Source: Numida meleagris | Taxonomy: Eukaryota > Chordata > Aves > Galliformes > Numididae | Reading direction: 5' to 3' | Assembly (NCBI RefSeq): GCF_002078875.1 | Contig: NC_034421.1 | Coordinates: 3,163,076-3,227,075, forward strand | Length of the DNA: 64,000 nucleotides | Shown: positions 24,991 to 37,830 of the stretch, piece by piece | Layout: each line of letters opens with the position of its first letter | Numbering within the stretch: the stretch's first letter is position 1 | Notes under the pieces: model-generated | What the model was told of the DNA's origin: nothing | The model's database searches: none | Seen by the model: the letters and a program-made list of their open reading frames with translations, nothing else | Translations under genes and position numbers: made by a program

Positions 24991-25482
24991 GAAAGAATCT
25001 TAAAATGTATTTTCAATTTACTGGTCTAGTGCCTGCCATTATATCTGAACAGACTTTCAGCGTTAGAGGAAGGCGATTCTCTTACTCTGTAAATTGTTTT
25101 TCCACAGGAACAGTTGACAAGGTGCAGTCATTTCGTTCTCTTTAGGAAAGGAGGTGAGGCAGCGAAAGCCTTTATAAATTCCCCTCAGTGGCTCAAAACA
25201 CTCTGGAGACAACATGATTCAATTCCCTGCCCTCACACAAATGTCATGCCTCAGACTGAGCCGCAGATTGCCAACAGAGCAGGAGCCCAGATGGAGGAGC
25301 ACACTAACAAAGCCTTACAATGTACTCATACCTTTATTCCATTGCAGCCCTGAAGACAAGTTTCACGTCACTTTTACAGCATCTGCTACACGAAACCCTA
25401 GAGTAACTCTGCGGTACTGGAGTGAGCACAGAACAAACAAACAAAGAATAAGGACACATGCTTTTGCAGACATCATCCGGAC

Positions 25483-25491
25483 CCTCACCTT
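25483..25491 (-). other. Splice donor of the MAD1L1 exon
   Basis: Read on the minus strand the junction is AAG|GTGAGG, close to the consensus donor. It falls exactly after the lysine of LLLTK, and the frame continues openly into non-MAD1 sequence beyond it. The donor leaves the exon in phase 0. Confidence 0.9.
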
Positions 25492-25633
25492 GGTGAGCAG
25501 CAGCACACGTTTCTGCAGCCGCCTGACCAGGGCTTCGTGCTGCTCGCGCTTCTTCTTCTCATCCAGGAGCTGGCTCTGAATCTGTAGTATTTCCTCCTGC
25601 AGCTGCTGCCGGGCCTTCTCCAGTATTCGGGCA
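25489..25633 (-). CDS. MAD1L1: MAD1L1 internal coding exon (MAD1 coiled-coil segment)
   Basis: This exon encodes part of MAD1, the spindle-assembly-checkpoint scaffold that binds MAD2 and localises to kinetochores and nuclear pores. Seen: the minus-strand frame is a highly charged coiled coil starting [14 protein letters not shown], continuing [10 protein letters not shown] and ending [17 protein letters not shown]. Against the human protein as I recall it, this aligns without gaps to about residues 359-406, with roughly 38 of 48 residues identical. The 145 bp divide into one base (T) that completes a split serine codon plus 48 full codons, so the exon is phase 2 in and phase 0 out. The human protein continues with ERDGMRAIL, but that next exon is not seen in the window. 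The segment lies in the long coiled coil, N-terminal to the MAD2-interaction motif. No frameshift or stop is present. No start codon is expected because this is an internal exon. The only doubt is the exact splice boundaries, not gene identity. Confidence 0.94.
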
Positions 25634-25660
25634 CTAGGGAAGATAACACAGGCTTGTGAA
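25634..25660 (-). other. Splice acceptor of the MAD1L1 exon
   Basis: Read on the minus strand, the bases before the exon end in TGTTATCTTCCCTAG, an AG acceptor behind a moderate pyrimidine tract. Cutting here leaves a single T in the exon that completes a serine codon, matching the serine at this place in human MAD1. The frame upstream of this AG does not resemble MAD1, which supports the boundary. Confidence 0.88.
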
Positions 25661-26117
25661 GTCCCAACCACTGCCTCTTAATCAGAGACCAGAAAGACCT
25701 GAGAGAAGCACCACACAACAGTAGGACGCTGGGGCTGCTGCCATGTCGTGTTCCAGCTGCTCTGCTGGAATCATGAGCTGCTGCAGCCTCCTTACCAGCT
25801 TTTCTCAGACAAAGATAGGAGAGAACCATGCCAGCGTCAGCCTTCTTGTTCAGCACAAGAGGTTACTGGAACCTCACACATGCAATTATTTAGATGCCTT
25901 GTATATCTATTTCAAAATGTTTGAGAAGATGGATCATCCTCAACAAACAATGCAAGATCTTGGTTTCTACTGCATCTTTTCCTTTTTTTCCCCTCTCCTA
26001 ACAAATTAGAAGTAAAACAGAGGTTTAGCATGATCTGCTTTCAGAGAAAGATAATATTCATCTTGTAATTACAGCCATCACCTGCACTTGCTCTTTCCAG
26101 TCACCTACACTGAAAGA

Positions 26118-26182
26118 TAAAAGGAACTTGATGATCCCTGGGGTCCCTTCCAACCCAAGCCATTCTATGATCCTATGATAAA
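26118..26182 (+). mobile_element. CR1 LINE 3' tail fragment near the exon
   Basis: The sequence ACTTGATGATCCCTGGGGTC followed by CCTTCCAACCCAAGCC and ATTCTATGATCCTATGAT is the CR1 3' end with its 8-bp terminal repeat unit. Only about 60 bp survive. It sits roughly 0.5 kb upstream of the MAD1L1 exon in transcription order and is antisense to the gene. Confidence 0.9.
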
Positions 26183-26648
26183 TGTCTTCCAAGGCAGGCA
26201 GCACTCAGTTTGCAACATGGACATGACTCTCAATTAAACCAGAAGGGCTTGGTTGCCCATCGTTTTAAGGCACTGCTTAGAGAAGTTTTCAAAGAGAACA
26301 CTGACTTAAAAGACTCTCAGCTTAAATTGAGTACATCCTGCACTGCCAGGTCATTGAATTGTACCGGGGAAATTTATGTAAGAATTCACTAAAATCCCCA
26401 AGCAGCTATTCTGCAACCTCAAAATTCCTCTCCTTGAAGACAACCGTGCATATTAAAGCACTAGGTGAATAAGGAAAACGTGTAAGACTCCAGTTCAATT
26501 TGGAACCATTCAGAAACCAATTTAACAACCAAGGACTGTGAAATCGACTCTTCCTTGTTGTATTCTGGTGGGAAAGTTTAACAACGCTAAATCTGCATTT
26601 GAAAATGGATAATTTAATTAGCAGGGTACTATTACATCCTTGGTTCTG

Positions 26649-26668
26649 TTTTAATTGATCAATTAAAA
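26649..26668. repeat. Perfect 20-bp AT-rich palindrome
   Basis: TTTTAATTGATCAATTAAAA is fully self-complementary. It contains two oppositely oriented TAATTG/CAATTA half-sites of the kind bound by homeodomain proteins. It lies in the 5' intron about 1 kb from the exon. A regulatory role is inference only. Confidence 0.85.
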
Positions 26669-27032
26669 AGGAAATCTGTGCCCACAGACATTATCTACGG
26701 TGATGAAACACGAAGTAATAGCAGCCTTGCACTAAGGATGCTCCTTATCCATCACAACTCAGCAAACACCTGAAGTTCAGTCTTGCAGATATTCAATAGA
26801 AATACCAGCCTTTTTCTGGTTCAACAGTGCAAGAATTCCACAGGCTAATAGAGAAAATTAATTGTTGACATATTCCATAGAATAAATCTGTATTTAAAAG
26901 TTTCCAAGAAGCCAAAATCTAAAGACGACAGACTGAGTCCTCTCATATTGCATATATTGGATAGAATTACGTGGTAGAACCAAGACACCAAACATCACAA
27001 GCACACACACATAGCTTAGGCAGTAACACACA

Positions 27033-27058
27033 GAAGTTGAAGTTACCACTTCAACTTC
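27033..27058. repeat. Perfect 11-bp inverted repeat with 4-base loop
   Basis: GAAGTTGAAGT and ACTTCAACTTC are exact reverse complements separated by TACC. The stem would fold in RNA from either strand. It is too short for a microRNA precursor. Confidence 0.9.
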
Positions 27059-30000
27059 ACAGTACAGCTTCTATAAATGCTGAGCAAATTGATGGGTTAA
27101 GATCATGCTGACATTCGGAAAGCGTAGTGAGACATACAATGGGTTTCCTTCTTGAAATAGTGAATAATGTTTGAAATTCAGACCTCGTGGATAGTTCAGA
27201 CGTTCAGTGACATCCCCCTCGAAGTGGCTTGGAAGAGAATTGCTTAAATACATGAGGAAAGTTAAGCAAAGGGAAACAAATGGGCAATTTCCTCAGCTAT
27301 TGCATGGCACTTGGAAAGAACACCATCTTCTGTTTATATTTCAGACTGAGCTAAATGTGATGTTAATGTAGGTAGAATTTAAACGCCAGAGTTGTCCGAA
27401 AGCAGCGACAATACTTAAACTCTCTGAACTGTCTCTGTTCCCATAGGTTTCCTTAATACGAGAAGTGTGAAATTCAGCTTCCTTACAACCCTTCACACCG
27501 TGCCAAAGCAAATTATTGAGATCCTTTCTTCCTCCCTTGGGACAGATTGATAATCCTTCCAGAAACTGCACCAAATACAACGAAAACCATCTCTATGAAA
27601 AAAAAAATCCAAAAAAAATTATATTCCTTAGTGACACAAAACAGGATTTGAATGCAGGTACCATTCCAGTTAGAAGTGGGCACTTCTATTCCACACTAGT
27701 GACACCTATGGCTTTTCAAAAGCAAATGCTTGCTCAAACCAAACATTCAGCAAAATAAAAAATAAGCCCAACGTTCTCCATTCAACATAAGCTCGGGGAA
27801 CAGGCATTTTTTAAAACCTCTGCCAGTTCAAAGTAAACCTTTCAAACCGTAAGGAGAAAAAGTCATTTCTGTTTATCAGCCTGTTAACGTTCCTTGCTCC
27901 ACATCCTAGTGAATGAGATGCCAACATCATTCTGCTTTGAGCTCTTGAGACTCTTCATATTTTGCTTTTCCCTTCTGTAATCCACTTTGGATTGTATGTG
28001 TATCTTAATTGTATGTAATCTTAATGATAAAACTTCATTTTCCAGAATGTTCTTTGAAAAACTGAGAACAATGAGGGCAGACACTGAATACTGAAGCTGT
28101 AAGATACATTTTAATAATTCGCCTCAAAAAAATTACAAATGCAGCTCATCGCTTCCCCCTGGCCCAGTGATACATGGAACATTATTCGAACCACTCCACC
28201 CTTTCAGCAACCAACTCACCATCTCACAGGTATTCGGAAAATAACAGGAAAAGCAGAGGGGATGCAACAAGCCTTCTGTTTGTCAGCCTGAGTGGAAAAG
28301 CAGACATCTACGTGCAGCAGCACAGGGACAGTTGGAAGAGGAACAGTGCCTGGTCACACTGCGGCTCAGGAAGAGCACGGCCAGGTGCACCAAACAGGGA
28401 CAAGTGCCAGAGAGGAGGATGCCACCAAAAAGAATGTGCTGGAGACAGGAGCGTGGATGGGAAGAACAGCAGAGGAGCACAGGTGGAAAACAACAACAGT
28501 GCTGCTGCACACGTGTAACAGTCACACTGCAGCTATCAGCTTCACCACACAGCCCAAAATAAAAAGCTCAGTGCACAAGCTAATGAGGCAAAAAAAAGAG
28601 GAAGGGAGATGGTTTTGTACCATTATCTGAGGTCTGACAATGTGCATCCTTCTCGACGTACCCACGCATTTACAGACAGCACACAAAGACATACAGCGCA
28701 CTGGCAACTGATGAACAGAGGGATGGAATAAAAATGGTATTTTTCATTCCAGTTCTTCTCAATTTTCAAAAGCCAACATGAAGGCACAGACAGCAAGAAG
28801 GTAACTCTGTGTGCCTTCCCACTGCCCAGCGAGAAGCAGAACACTGTGCCCATGGCCTCCATGGAGGTGATGCCCTCAGCCTCCATTCCCAGCACCGACC
28901 TCTCCCCGCAGTGGCACAGAGCCCAGAGGGACCAAAGGCAGGTGGCAGAAACGGGCAAACAGTCCCACTTACAAATGGACAGGACAGAGGGAAGAAAAGG
29001 TCAAGGCCTGGCAAAATACAAAGCTTTTCATCTCACATTAAAAAGGGCAAAAGTGATCCATTATAAGATGTTGCTGAAAAGACGAGAACTGCTGCAGAAT
29101 GGAGCTACCAATTAACAAGTGTAAAGCAGGTAAAGAAGAAAAACAGTGAAGAAAGAGCCATATGAAATACTGCTACAGAAAACACTACAGGAAACAGAAT
29201 CTACAGGGAGTCAGTAGGAAAACAGCTTTGTTTTTGGTAAGTATTTTTCCCAAGTCTTCAGCAAACACCTGCATACTTTCTCTTGGCTCCTACTTTGAGC
29301 TTTCTCACAGACCCTTATGTATCTTACCCTCGTCAGGCTTCCATGAATCAAACATCACTCAAAAATAAGCAGCTCCTATGTCACATTGCTGCTCTACCTA
29401 TAAGTCCTGGGCCAGACCGTAATTACAACGAGGGAACGACACAAAGAATTATTTTGCTTGTGTGAAGAGATGAAATGAGTGAGGAGCAGGCAGATGTTGG
29501 GAGCTTTATTGGTGCACTGACAGCACGTTTTATCATTGAGGCAGTATTTAATTTTACTCCCTAACCAGCAGCATAAATATCAGGCTCAGAACTTCAGTTC
29601 CTTCCAAGTGAAGCTACAGAACAGAAATACGACCCATTTTACGTCCTGGCTGCAGTGTGATCGCTTTGGCCAACCGACAGGAGGTCAGATTGACTCAGAG
29701 CACACATGAGGGCCCTCTCCTTCCCCGGCCGTGTGGCCCCATGGCTCTGCTGCCACAGCACGGCCTCACCTGGGGAGGATTTAATCCAGTGGGGTTTACT
29801 GTCACGCTCATAAATACACTTTCTACATCCACCATCAAGATGAGAATGAAAGCAATGCCTTAACTGAACAATGAATGAGAGGTTTCTCTGGCTTGCTTTG
29901 ATCTTAAGCTGAAAAATGAATAGTTTGCCAAATACATACATCACTGATTTCTGGAAACTAAATTCTTTCAAGGGTGAGATAACTATGGGCATTAGTGTCC

Positions 30001-32365
30001 TTTCTCCAAGCCTCTAAACCTCAAGTGTTCATAAGGCCAAAGCTTCTATTAAAGATGTTCATTTGGTAAATACAGCTTTCACTGATATTTAAAAACCACT
30101 GAACCCACGCTGCTTGTTGGGTGCTTAGTAACTAATAACGTTACCACCTTCTGTAGAACTGGCTACAGGAAAAAAGTGATAGCTGAATGGACAAAGTGAT
30201 TTATGGCAGCTTACGTACACAGATCTATTAAGGGCTTTAGCTATGTCTAAATACTCACTGTTCTCATCACGAATCAACAACATTTGCATCCTGACCCAAA
30301 CTTACTCTTCTGTTTGCAGTGTCTGGTAGAGGAATACATACCGAGTATCCTTAATGATGTGGAAGCAATTAAAGCAGAAGTTAGAAAAGCAACAGTTCTC
30401 TACAACTATTAGCACGTCGTGCATATCATCCGTCTCTGGATCGTGATTTTGCATGTGGCATTTGGCAATTACAGAGGACTGCCTGTTTTTAAAGAGCATT
30501 CACTGATAAGGATTTTCCACTTCTACTCTAAAATAAGAATAATCCCCACCTTACAAGTTTAAGAAGTTCACTGCAGAGAACTGGGAACACGCTACAGCAG
30601 CGCCTTATGACACCAGGCTGATACATCCAACCAAGCCAAGATTCACTGAATTGTTTGAACTACAGAGAGCTGTGAACAGAACAGCACCATTCTGATGATT
30701 TCAGGTTCTACTTTTCGCTCTCAGGGCAGGTCCAGCTGGTGCTAAAGGTCATCCATTCCCTTTCCCACCAGCCCACACTCCCACTGGGAACAACCAGAGC
30801 AGCCCCTGGAAGACAAGGAATGCAAGGCAGAAAACTTCTGGAGAAAGGAAACCGTTGGGGGAGAGAGGAAGAACAAAAGCACCAAGGAAGAATTTTGGAG
30901 CAACCTTTTCTCCAGCCAGGATCCAAGCATCCTCTCTGCAGCTGGCTTTATTTACATCATCTAATTCAGATTCTACATGCTTTGAAGTGCTATTGCACTT
31001 TTTTCTTTGAAAACAAAAATCACAACAACTGAAACAAAACCAGAGATGAGAAAACCCAAAGACTGAAATAATTACTAATCAAAGGAGAGGCCTGTACATG
31101 AGATGGTGAAGTCAGTGGCCAGCTCTACCCAGTAATTTCTCTTCCTGTCAGCTCTGATGAGTTTTATATTTCTAACATTTCATCAATTTGAATCACCAAA
31201 TTCAATTTGCATTCACAGATAAACAGAGAGAGAATAATAAATACTCTCATCTGACCTTGAAGTGTGAGACAGAAAATTGCCCTCCATGATTTCATTTCAA
31301 TCCGAACCATAATGAATAATGCAGTTAGCCCCATCAGTTACCAATCTATAATCATTTGTGGGCTGGATGAGCTCACATCCATGCCTAAATACGATGAAGA
31401 AAAACAAAACTTCTCACAGTTTTTGTACCAACCTTTTCCTGCTTCTCCCTCCCTACTCAGACAATGCACTGATATCTGTGCTTCCCCAGCAGCCCTGCTC
31501 ACCCCCAGCTGTAAGAGACTGAAGGATTCCAATTTGTTGCACCGTCAAAAGTGAGATGAGTGCATCACGCAGTTATCTCCTCCATCCAATTCAGTATTGT
31601 GTACGCTGTAAAGATTTTCCCATGAATGCTCTATTTTGGGGAGGATCCTCCATCCCAGCAGCTCTCAAAACATGGGCCTGATTCTGCAGACTGGGTGCAA
31701 AGCACAGAAATACGGCACAGACAATTGGCAGAATAAACACAAGAGTGACTAAGAATACTTCAGGTTCAAACCAACCCTTCCCGTGAGAGCAGAAGAGTCA
31801 TCTGGGAACAGGCAGCACGAGAGCTGTAAAGGATAAAGGAAAAGGATTGATGGAGAGGAGCGAAAAAAGGGAAATTTGCTTGAAGTAGGGAATGAAGTGA
31901 GTCGGAGAACGGTTGTGTTGAACAAACTTGTCAGCAAACAAAAATGCTGAAATTCTAGGCTCTTGACAGTTAGATAACAGCTTATCTTAATAAATAAAGA
32001 GGATCAAAGCGTTTAGATGAGAAAAACAAAACATTAAACTCTCCATTGCAATATAACAAGCGAGACCTCACAGACTCATGACTCATTACAGCTTTGGGAA
32101 GCTTCTACAGATGTTTCCAATGACCTTTTCCAATGAGAGCTTGTTTCCAGTGTGCATTACCATACACCACAGCGAAATGAGCTGAGTATATTACTGTTCA
32201 GACACGCTTTTTTTGTACACGTGAATTTTAGAATACCTGAATGAACTTACAGAAGCAAAACTGTCAGCAGTATTTCTTGCAGAGCAACCCAGTGCTGGAC
32301 CCCAGCACAGCTCTCATTGAAATTCCAAGCTGTGGCTCAGCCTTTCAGCAGCGCGCTCTTGGCAG

Positions 32366-32405
32366 TGAAAACCTGTCCAGGTTACGTGATGAAAACCTGT
32401 CCAGG
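32366..32405 (+). repeat. Direct repeat, 16 bp at 24-bp period
   Basis: TGAAAACCTGTCCAGG occurs at 32366-32381 and again, identical, at 32390-32405. It looks like a small recent tandem duplication. Confidence 0.9.
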
Positions 32406-35053
32406 CTTTCACTGGGGACTCACAAGAGAATTCGTAATGGATACTTGTTGACAACAAATAAACCCGGAGAATTAAGTATTACCCCTGGCACGTACCCATG
32501 GGACATCAGTGCAGATAAAAGGAAAGGAAGGGCTGAGAAACCACTCAGCTGCCCCTAACAGCTCCAGCACACTGCAGCTCTTGGCCTTTCTTTCCCACAC
32601 ACACCAATTTAGCTTCATCTCCTATCTGCCTCCCGCCCACTTTGACTCAGCTTACATCAAAGCAGTCTAGCATGATACAAGCTACTCTAAGTAGAGCATT
32701 AGAAAAGACCTGGTAATTATTAAAAGCATATTGGAAGCATATTAAGACTGCAAAGGTTTTAAAAATCCCACGCCCAAAGAACGTGACCTGTAATTATAAC
32801 TCTGAACAAGAGCCACCGTGTCCCTGGGTGGATCTGTTTGGCCATGCTCTCCCAGCAAACCAGGATTCGCTGCAAACTGCATCTGCTTTCTGCAGGGTCT
32901 CTGTCTCATTTGCTGCAGAATTTGGAAGATTGATGAAGAACAGAAATTGCTTGAAGAGAATGATGTCATATTAAGTCAACTGAAAGTTTATCCCCCCGGA
33001 GTGGTTCCCTTCCTCACCTATGCCAGAGCTCCTATCTGATGCCATAGACTTTTCAGAGGTAGTCCTCAGGGCTTGGTCCTTAAATCGTTCCTAATGCTGG
33101 GCCCATGAAAGGCACTGACAGCACTGCAGAAATCAACAGCAGCCATTCATAACATATAAAATCCAGGTTTTTATAACTGCTTTTAAAGGACAAGTTCTAA
33201 ATATTCCAGAATAGGATCTCAAGAATAAGGCTACACTTCCTCCTTGGTTCACATCTGGTATAACAGGGGTCTCCTAAGAAATAACTAACAAAATCAATAT
33301 TTTTCTCGTGTAGAAATTCACAAATATCTGTTCATTAAGTCAACGTAACCCACCACCTCTGCCAGGCGAAACAGGAAGCCACATCCCCAGGAAACTAGAT
33401 GAAGATGTGCCACGCAACCAACTCTGACATCTCCTGAGAGCTCCACCTTGCAGCCTGATGCTGCCTTCCATGCAGGATTTTCCACTTACTCAGGACACCC
33501 TGCTATCCTTAATCCTAAAGCATTCCACACATTTTCCCCACTGCCACCCAGAGATGCGCTATGTGAATCTTCCGCTAGACTGTTGATATTGTTACATCTT
33601 ATCTGCAGGGCACAGAGGCATCTTCCCTCTAATTTCCTCCCCCCCAAATTAACTCAAAGAACCTTCACGCCAATATAAGGCAACAGGAATAAAGCTGTCG
33701 CTGCGGAAAGAACTGTCAAAATGACTAAATTTAGAGCTCGGTTACATCAATCCTCCTGCATCAATATTTTTTAAATGTTTAATAAAACAAAGCTACATGC
33801 TATGCAATCTCTTTGCAATGAATACTTTATACAGAAACCAGTCAGGTGGACAAGTAAATAGTCTTTATGTGGCAGTTTCATGTTTCAAAATCACTAGATG
33901 AGCGTAAAGGTCAGATTTGTTATTTTGGGGTGAACCCATAACAGGGAAATACATTTAAGGACGCAGCAACCAGATTACTTCGGTTTTGTGCCACTCACAA
34001 AACAGCAGTTACCAATTAAAGCACACAGGAGCATCACTTTTGTGGCTCGATTGACCCCTAAGACAACGCACAGCCTCACCCGAGGCACTCATCACGATGT
34101 CTTACAGCCTCAGCACGCGTAAGACACCTGCATACTGTCACCTCTGCTTGGCTTACGCATCTTTAGCGGACTGCCCTTCTCTAATCCCAGCTGTTAAAAT
34201 AGCAAGCAGATCTTCTCTGAGCATTTGGACGTGTGCAAGCCCATCGGCGGCTCCCTCTGCTCGGAGTAACGCGGTTCTGACCGGCTGGCACACGAGCAGT
34301 CAGCGCGTCAGCAGCAGGGTTTGCCACAGCTCACAGCACCTGCATCTGGAGCACTGGGGCTGTACTTGAAGGCCACAGAACTCACCTCCTCCTTTCCAAG
34401 GCAAACATCGCTGCTGAAGTCACGCAGCAGCCACAGACTTGGCTTGCACCAACACTGCCTGGGTGCCAGGCCGCCTCGGTTCCCTGGGGAATTGCTCAGG
34501 GGACATTTTGGGTGCCTCAGTGCTCTCTATTTCTCTCTCCTAGGTTGTGGAGAAAGAAGCCTTTCTATACTCGCTTCACCAGATTGACATCATTCCCCCC
34601 CTCTCCACTGAATGTGGAATAATGACGACCAGCCCTGACAAATCTTTACTGCCCAAGCTCTCAAGTCCCTGTCAGACACTACTCAGTCCAGTTCCCCACA
34701 ACTAAGAAAAACTGATTTGATGCAGAAAATCAGATATTCAACTGCACTATACTCTGCTACAGCTGTCTGCAAAGAATGAAAACAATCATGAGTCTGCAAA
34801 ATCATGAGTGGCAGGAGGTGAACAAGGAGCTATTGTTCACTGCCTCGTTCAATAGAAGAGCTAAACAAATTAATGGACAGAAATTCATCATGGGCCATTA
34901 GCTACAAAAAGATATCACCTTTGCCTCAACAAATCTTTAAGCTTTGAACTGAGGGAAAATATGAGAAGTATCACTCTTCATTTGCTCTTTTATTTGACTT
35001 CTCCAAAGCTCTTGGCATTGGTTCAGGCTGATCTTGGCTCTGATTGCCAGTCT

Positions 35054-35075
35054 GGGGAAGGGAGGTGGGAGGGGG
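35054..35075 (+). other. G-quadruplex motif
   Basis: Four G-runs (GGGG, GGG, GGG, GGGGG) separated by AA, AGGT and A satisfy the usual G3+ with 1-7-base loop pattern. It is on the non-transcribed side of MAD1L1, so it would form in the non-template strand only if the antisense is transcribed. Confidence 0.7.
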
Positions 35076-37814
35076 TTGCTTACTCTGAATGCGCACCAGC
35101 AGATCTCATCTAGCTCAAATTTTACTTTGGTGCGCTTTTTTATTGAATTTTCTTGGGTGAGTATGCAGACATCTCATCTCTCTCATACATGAGTCATATT
35201 CAATTTCCAAACTATAAATTAGTAGCTGAAAAAAAGAATGTCTTCTCTCACAGATGCAGCGTGCCAGCTCTCAGCTATGGCAGCAAGCAGTCTACCAGTT
35301 TGTGCTGCCACGAGCTTCCCATTAGAAACAGTATTCAAGAATAGCCAAAATCTCCTTGTACCAAAGAATTAGGGCTGTATCTGCCTATTGTATTGGAATA
35401 TATTTGTGTTGAGGTTTTGTCAGCCGTTGGAATGACAGCGTGCTTCTGAAGAGAACTGCTCTGCTCCCTCCCCACACAGCAGCCACCAGCTCCTCCAGAG
35501 GACAGAGACAGAGCCATGCCCAAAGCACGAAGAGATCTGCTTGAGATCTTCACCTAAGAAAACTTTCAGAGATCCAGATTTTCCAAAGAGCACCCCTTTA
35601 AGGAAAAATAAACAAGAAACTACATAAAAACCCAAGGGGAATTAAAAAAAAACAACACTGTACGTTGGTTTTGCATTGCGGCCACCTGCAGATAAAATAT
35701 TCCTATTTTAAAGCTATTTGGAAATGCAGCCCCTTACACACCATCACCACCACTCGATGGGCATGCAGTGCACAGCGGTCCTACATTCATCTACAGCTGT
35801 ACCAGCCAAATCAGGAAGGTTAAGAACAGAGAACTGAAAAACGAAAAGATATTTAGCAAGGCTGATGGCCCTGGCTCTTTAAGAAATAGCACCGTGGGTT
35901 TTTTTGGTGGAGTTTTTCTGTATTTTCCTTGTCTAGAGCCACCCAACGCTGCAATCCACAGCACCAAGACCTTCACAGCCCATGGCCCATGTTCAGTGCA
36001 GGCACTTTGGCAGCCAGCACATTGCCCATGCTCTGCACGCCCTTCGCCTGCCACCTGCCTTCCGTTATCATCTCCCCTGTTGCCCTACTCTACCTGGTTA
36101 ATAAAGCTTATTCGTTCTGTTTATTTCCTTATTGATCCTCCATCTCCTGCATGGGAAAAGGAGTCAATGCAGTTAAGGGCAAACACCTGCTTGGAGACCT
36201 CAGCTACTTTCCGAAAGCGCATTTTATTCTCACCGGATAATAAGATTCTGCGGTTAAAAGAGCTTTTAGGTATTGGCATTGTCATAAAATGTTTCTTGTG
36301 TCCTACTTCACCAGAGCTGACAAACTCTCCGCTCGCTGTCAGTGGAAAAGAAGCACTTCTGAAGAGCTTTGGATACTTTTGCATTGCAAAGTGAAAAGGA
36401 GAAAGTGAGATATTTCAACAACGTTCCATTTCATTCCAAAGCTCCATAAAGAAGAAAGAAAAAAAGGAAGGTTTCTGCACAATCACTGTAACAAGCAAGC
36501 AGCTCCCTTATTAATCTCTCCTTCCTCCACATCCCCTGGCTTGGGGGCTTGGAAAGTTGACACTTGACTTGAAAAATGCCAACTCTAAGCAGTTTATTTC
36601 CTCTTGAACTTTAAAAGCTGACTGAGACAGAAATGACCTTTAAAAAGGCAGGGTTAGTTCCTGTATGAATTGATAGAAGGACTCTTTGCTTATACAGCAC
36701 AGCAAGGTACTGAGCAAATCTCCTCCGCAAACAGCCTCTTCTCACCGCAGCGAGAGGAACACCGCGTTCCATCAGTCACAGGAGTGGAGAACCTGGCACC
36801 TGGTGACCCAGCTTCCCTCTGTCAAGATGGGAAGACCCACTACATCGGTGCCATGAGCCCTGGCCTGACCCATGCACAGGGCAGACACCACAGGAGTAAC
36901 ACTTTGAAGATGCAATAGTAGCTACTCATAATACTTTCTGCTACACTAGTAGCCAGAAACTGGGCAGAATATTCTTGTCTGAGGTCCACCCCGCAATCAA
37001 TGCCACCAGATGCCCAAAGAAACAGCACTGAAGGACTTCGCAGCAACAGGATAACCCTAGGAGTTTTGAGAAAGGAAACGCACAAAGCAAATACCTAGGA
37101 CAGCAGTGGGTATGGGAATGCACTGGAGAAATACAAGTGTAATTTCTCCTCTGTGCTAAGAATGACTTTTTTTCTTTTTTTTTAAACATTTTTTTCTTTC
37201 CCCCTGCTCTTGATGTTCATCTATCGAACCATGCTGACTCCAAGAAGCAGAGGACTCTCAGAGTTTGGGAATCTCCAACCAAGTATGAAGCATCGCTTTG
37301 CCATCAGCAGCAATGAAACGCTTCCAATTTACCATCAGCCCACTTAAGCAGAAGCATACATTTCATAAAGAGAAGCCCAGGGCTATTCTGCGCAAAATTT
37401 ACTTTTCCTTTTTTCTCTGGAAGGAAAGTACACATCAAACTCACCAAAGCAGACGGACGTAGTCAAGCCCTGTATCGTCTAGGTTAACTTTTTAATAATG
37501 AATCATTTCTCTCATTATTCCTAACGCTGGGTATCAAGCAATCTGCCTTGAGAAAAATTAGCAGGGGGAGAAGTGATGGGGAGTGAAACTCAGGTCTACA
37601 ATGAAACCGGAGGCATGACAAAGAGCCACAGCTTTCATGGGAAAACTGAGTGGAAACTCAAATAAGGGCTCAGCATCCCACTGCTGGAAGGCACTCAGAA
37701 ATTCCCTGCCCCTGAAATACCCACAGGCAGTAATTAACAATGCATGTTATAGAAGTGTTGTACTGTTTTGACATACACAGTGTTGCAAAAGTAGCAGGTA
37801 AAAGGATTTTACTT

Positions 37815-37830
37815 AAAAAAAAAAAAAAAA
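37815..37830 (+). repeat. A16 homopolymer
   Basis: Sixteen A residues in otherwise unique sequence. Confidence 0.9.

Larger units (their letters stand above)
1..25488 (-). other. MAD1L1: Intron of MAD1L1, 3' of the recognised exon (incomplete)
   Basis: No further MAD1 exon was recognised here. I searched the minus strand for the continuation of the protein (ERDGMRAIL and the segments after it) and for donor/acceptor pairs with a MAD1-like frame, and found none. The stretch holds mixed-composition intronic DNA with one antisense MIR remnant near 1466-1562, tandem hairpin units at 2117-2159, small CA and homopolymer tracts, and several inverted repeats listed separately. The long open frames within it (for example 6497-7069 plus and 9082-9588 plus) have no recognisable domain and are treated as chance. 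That this is intron rather than sequence beyond the gene is inferred from the exon's intact donor. Confidence 0.8.

Noticed and set aside
30302..30499. 65-codon minus-strand frame ending at a strong GTAAGT donor
   Set aside because: The good acceptor upstream (TTATTCTTATTTTAG) lies beyond an in-frame stop, so no single exon joins it to this frame. The peptide is unrecognised.
35768..36394. 208-codon open frame on the plus strand, the longest in the window
   Set aside because: No recognisable domain, low-complexity and T-rich segments, an AATAAA inside it, and no Kozak or exon-like structure. An open frame of this size can occur by chance in 64 kb.
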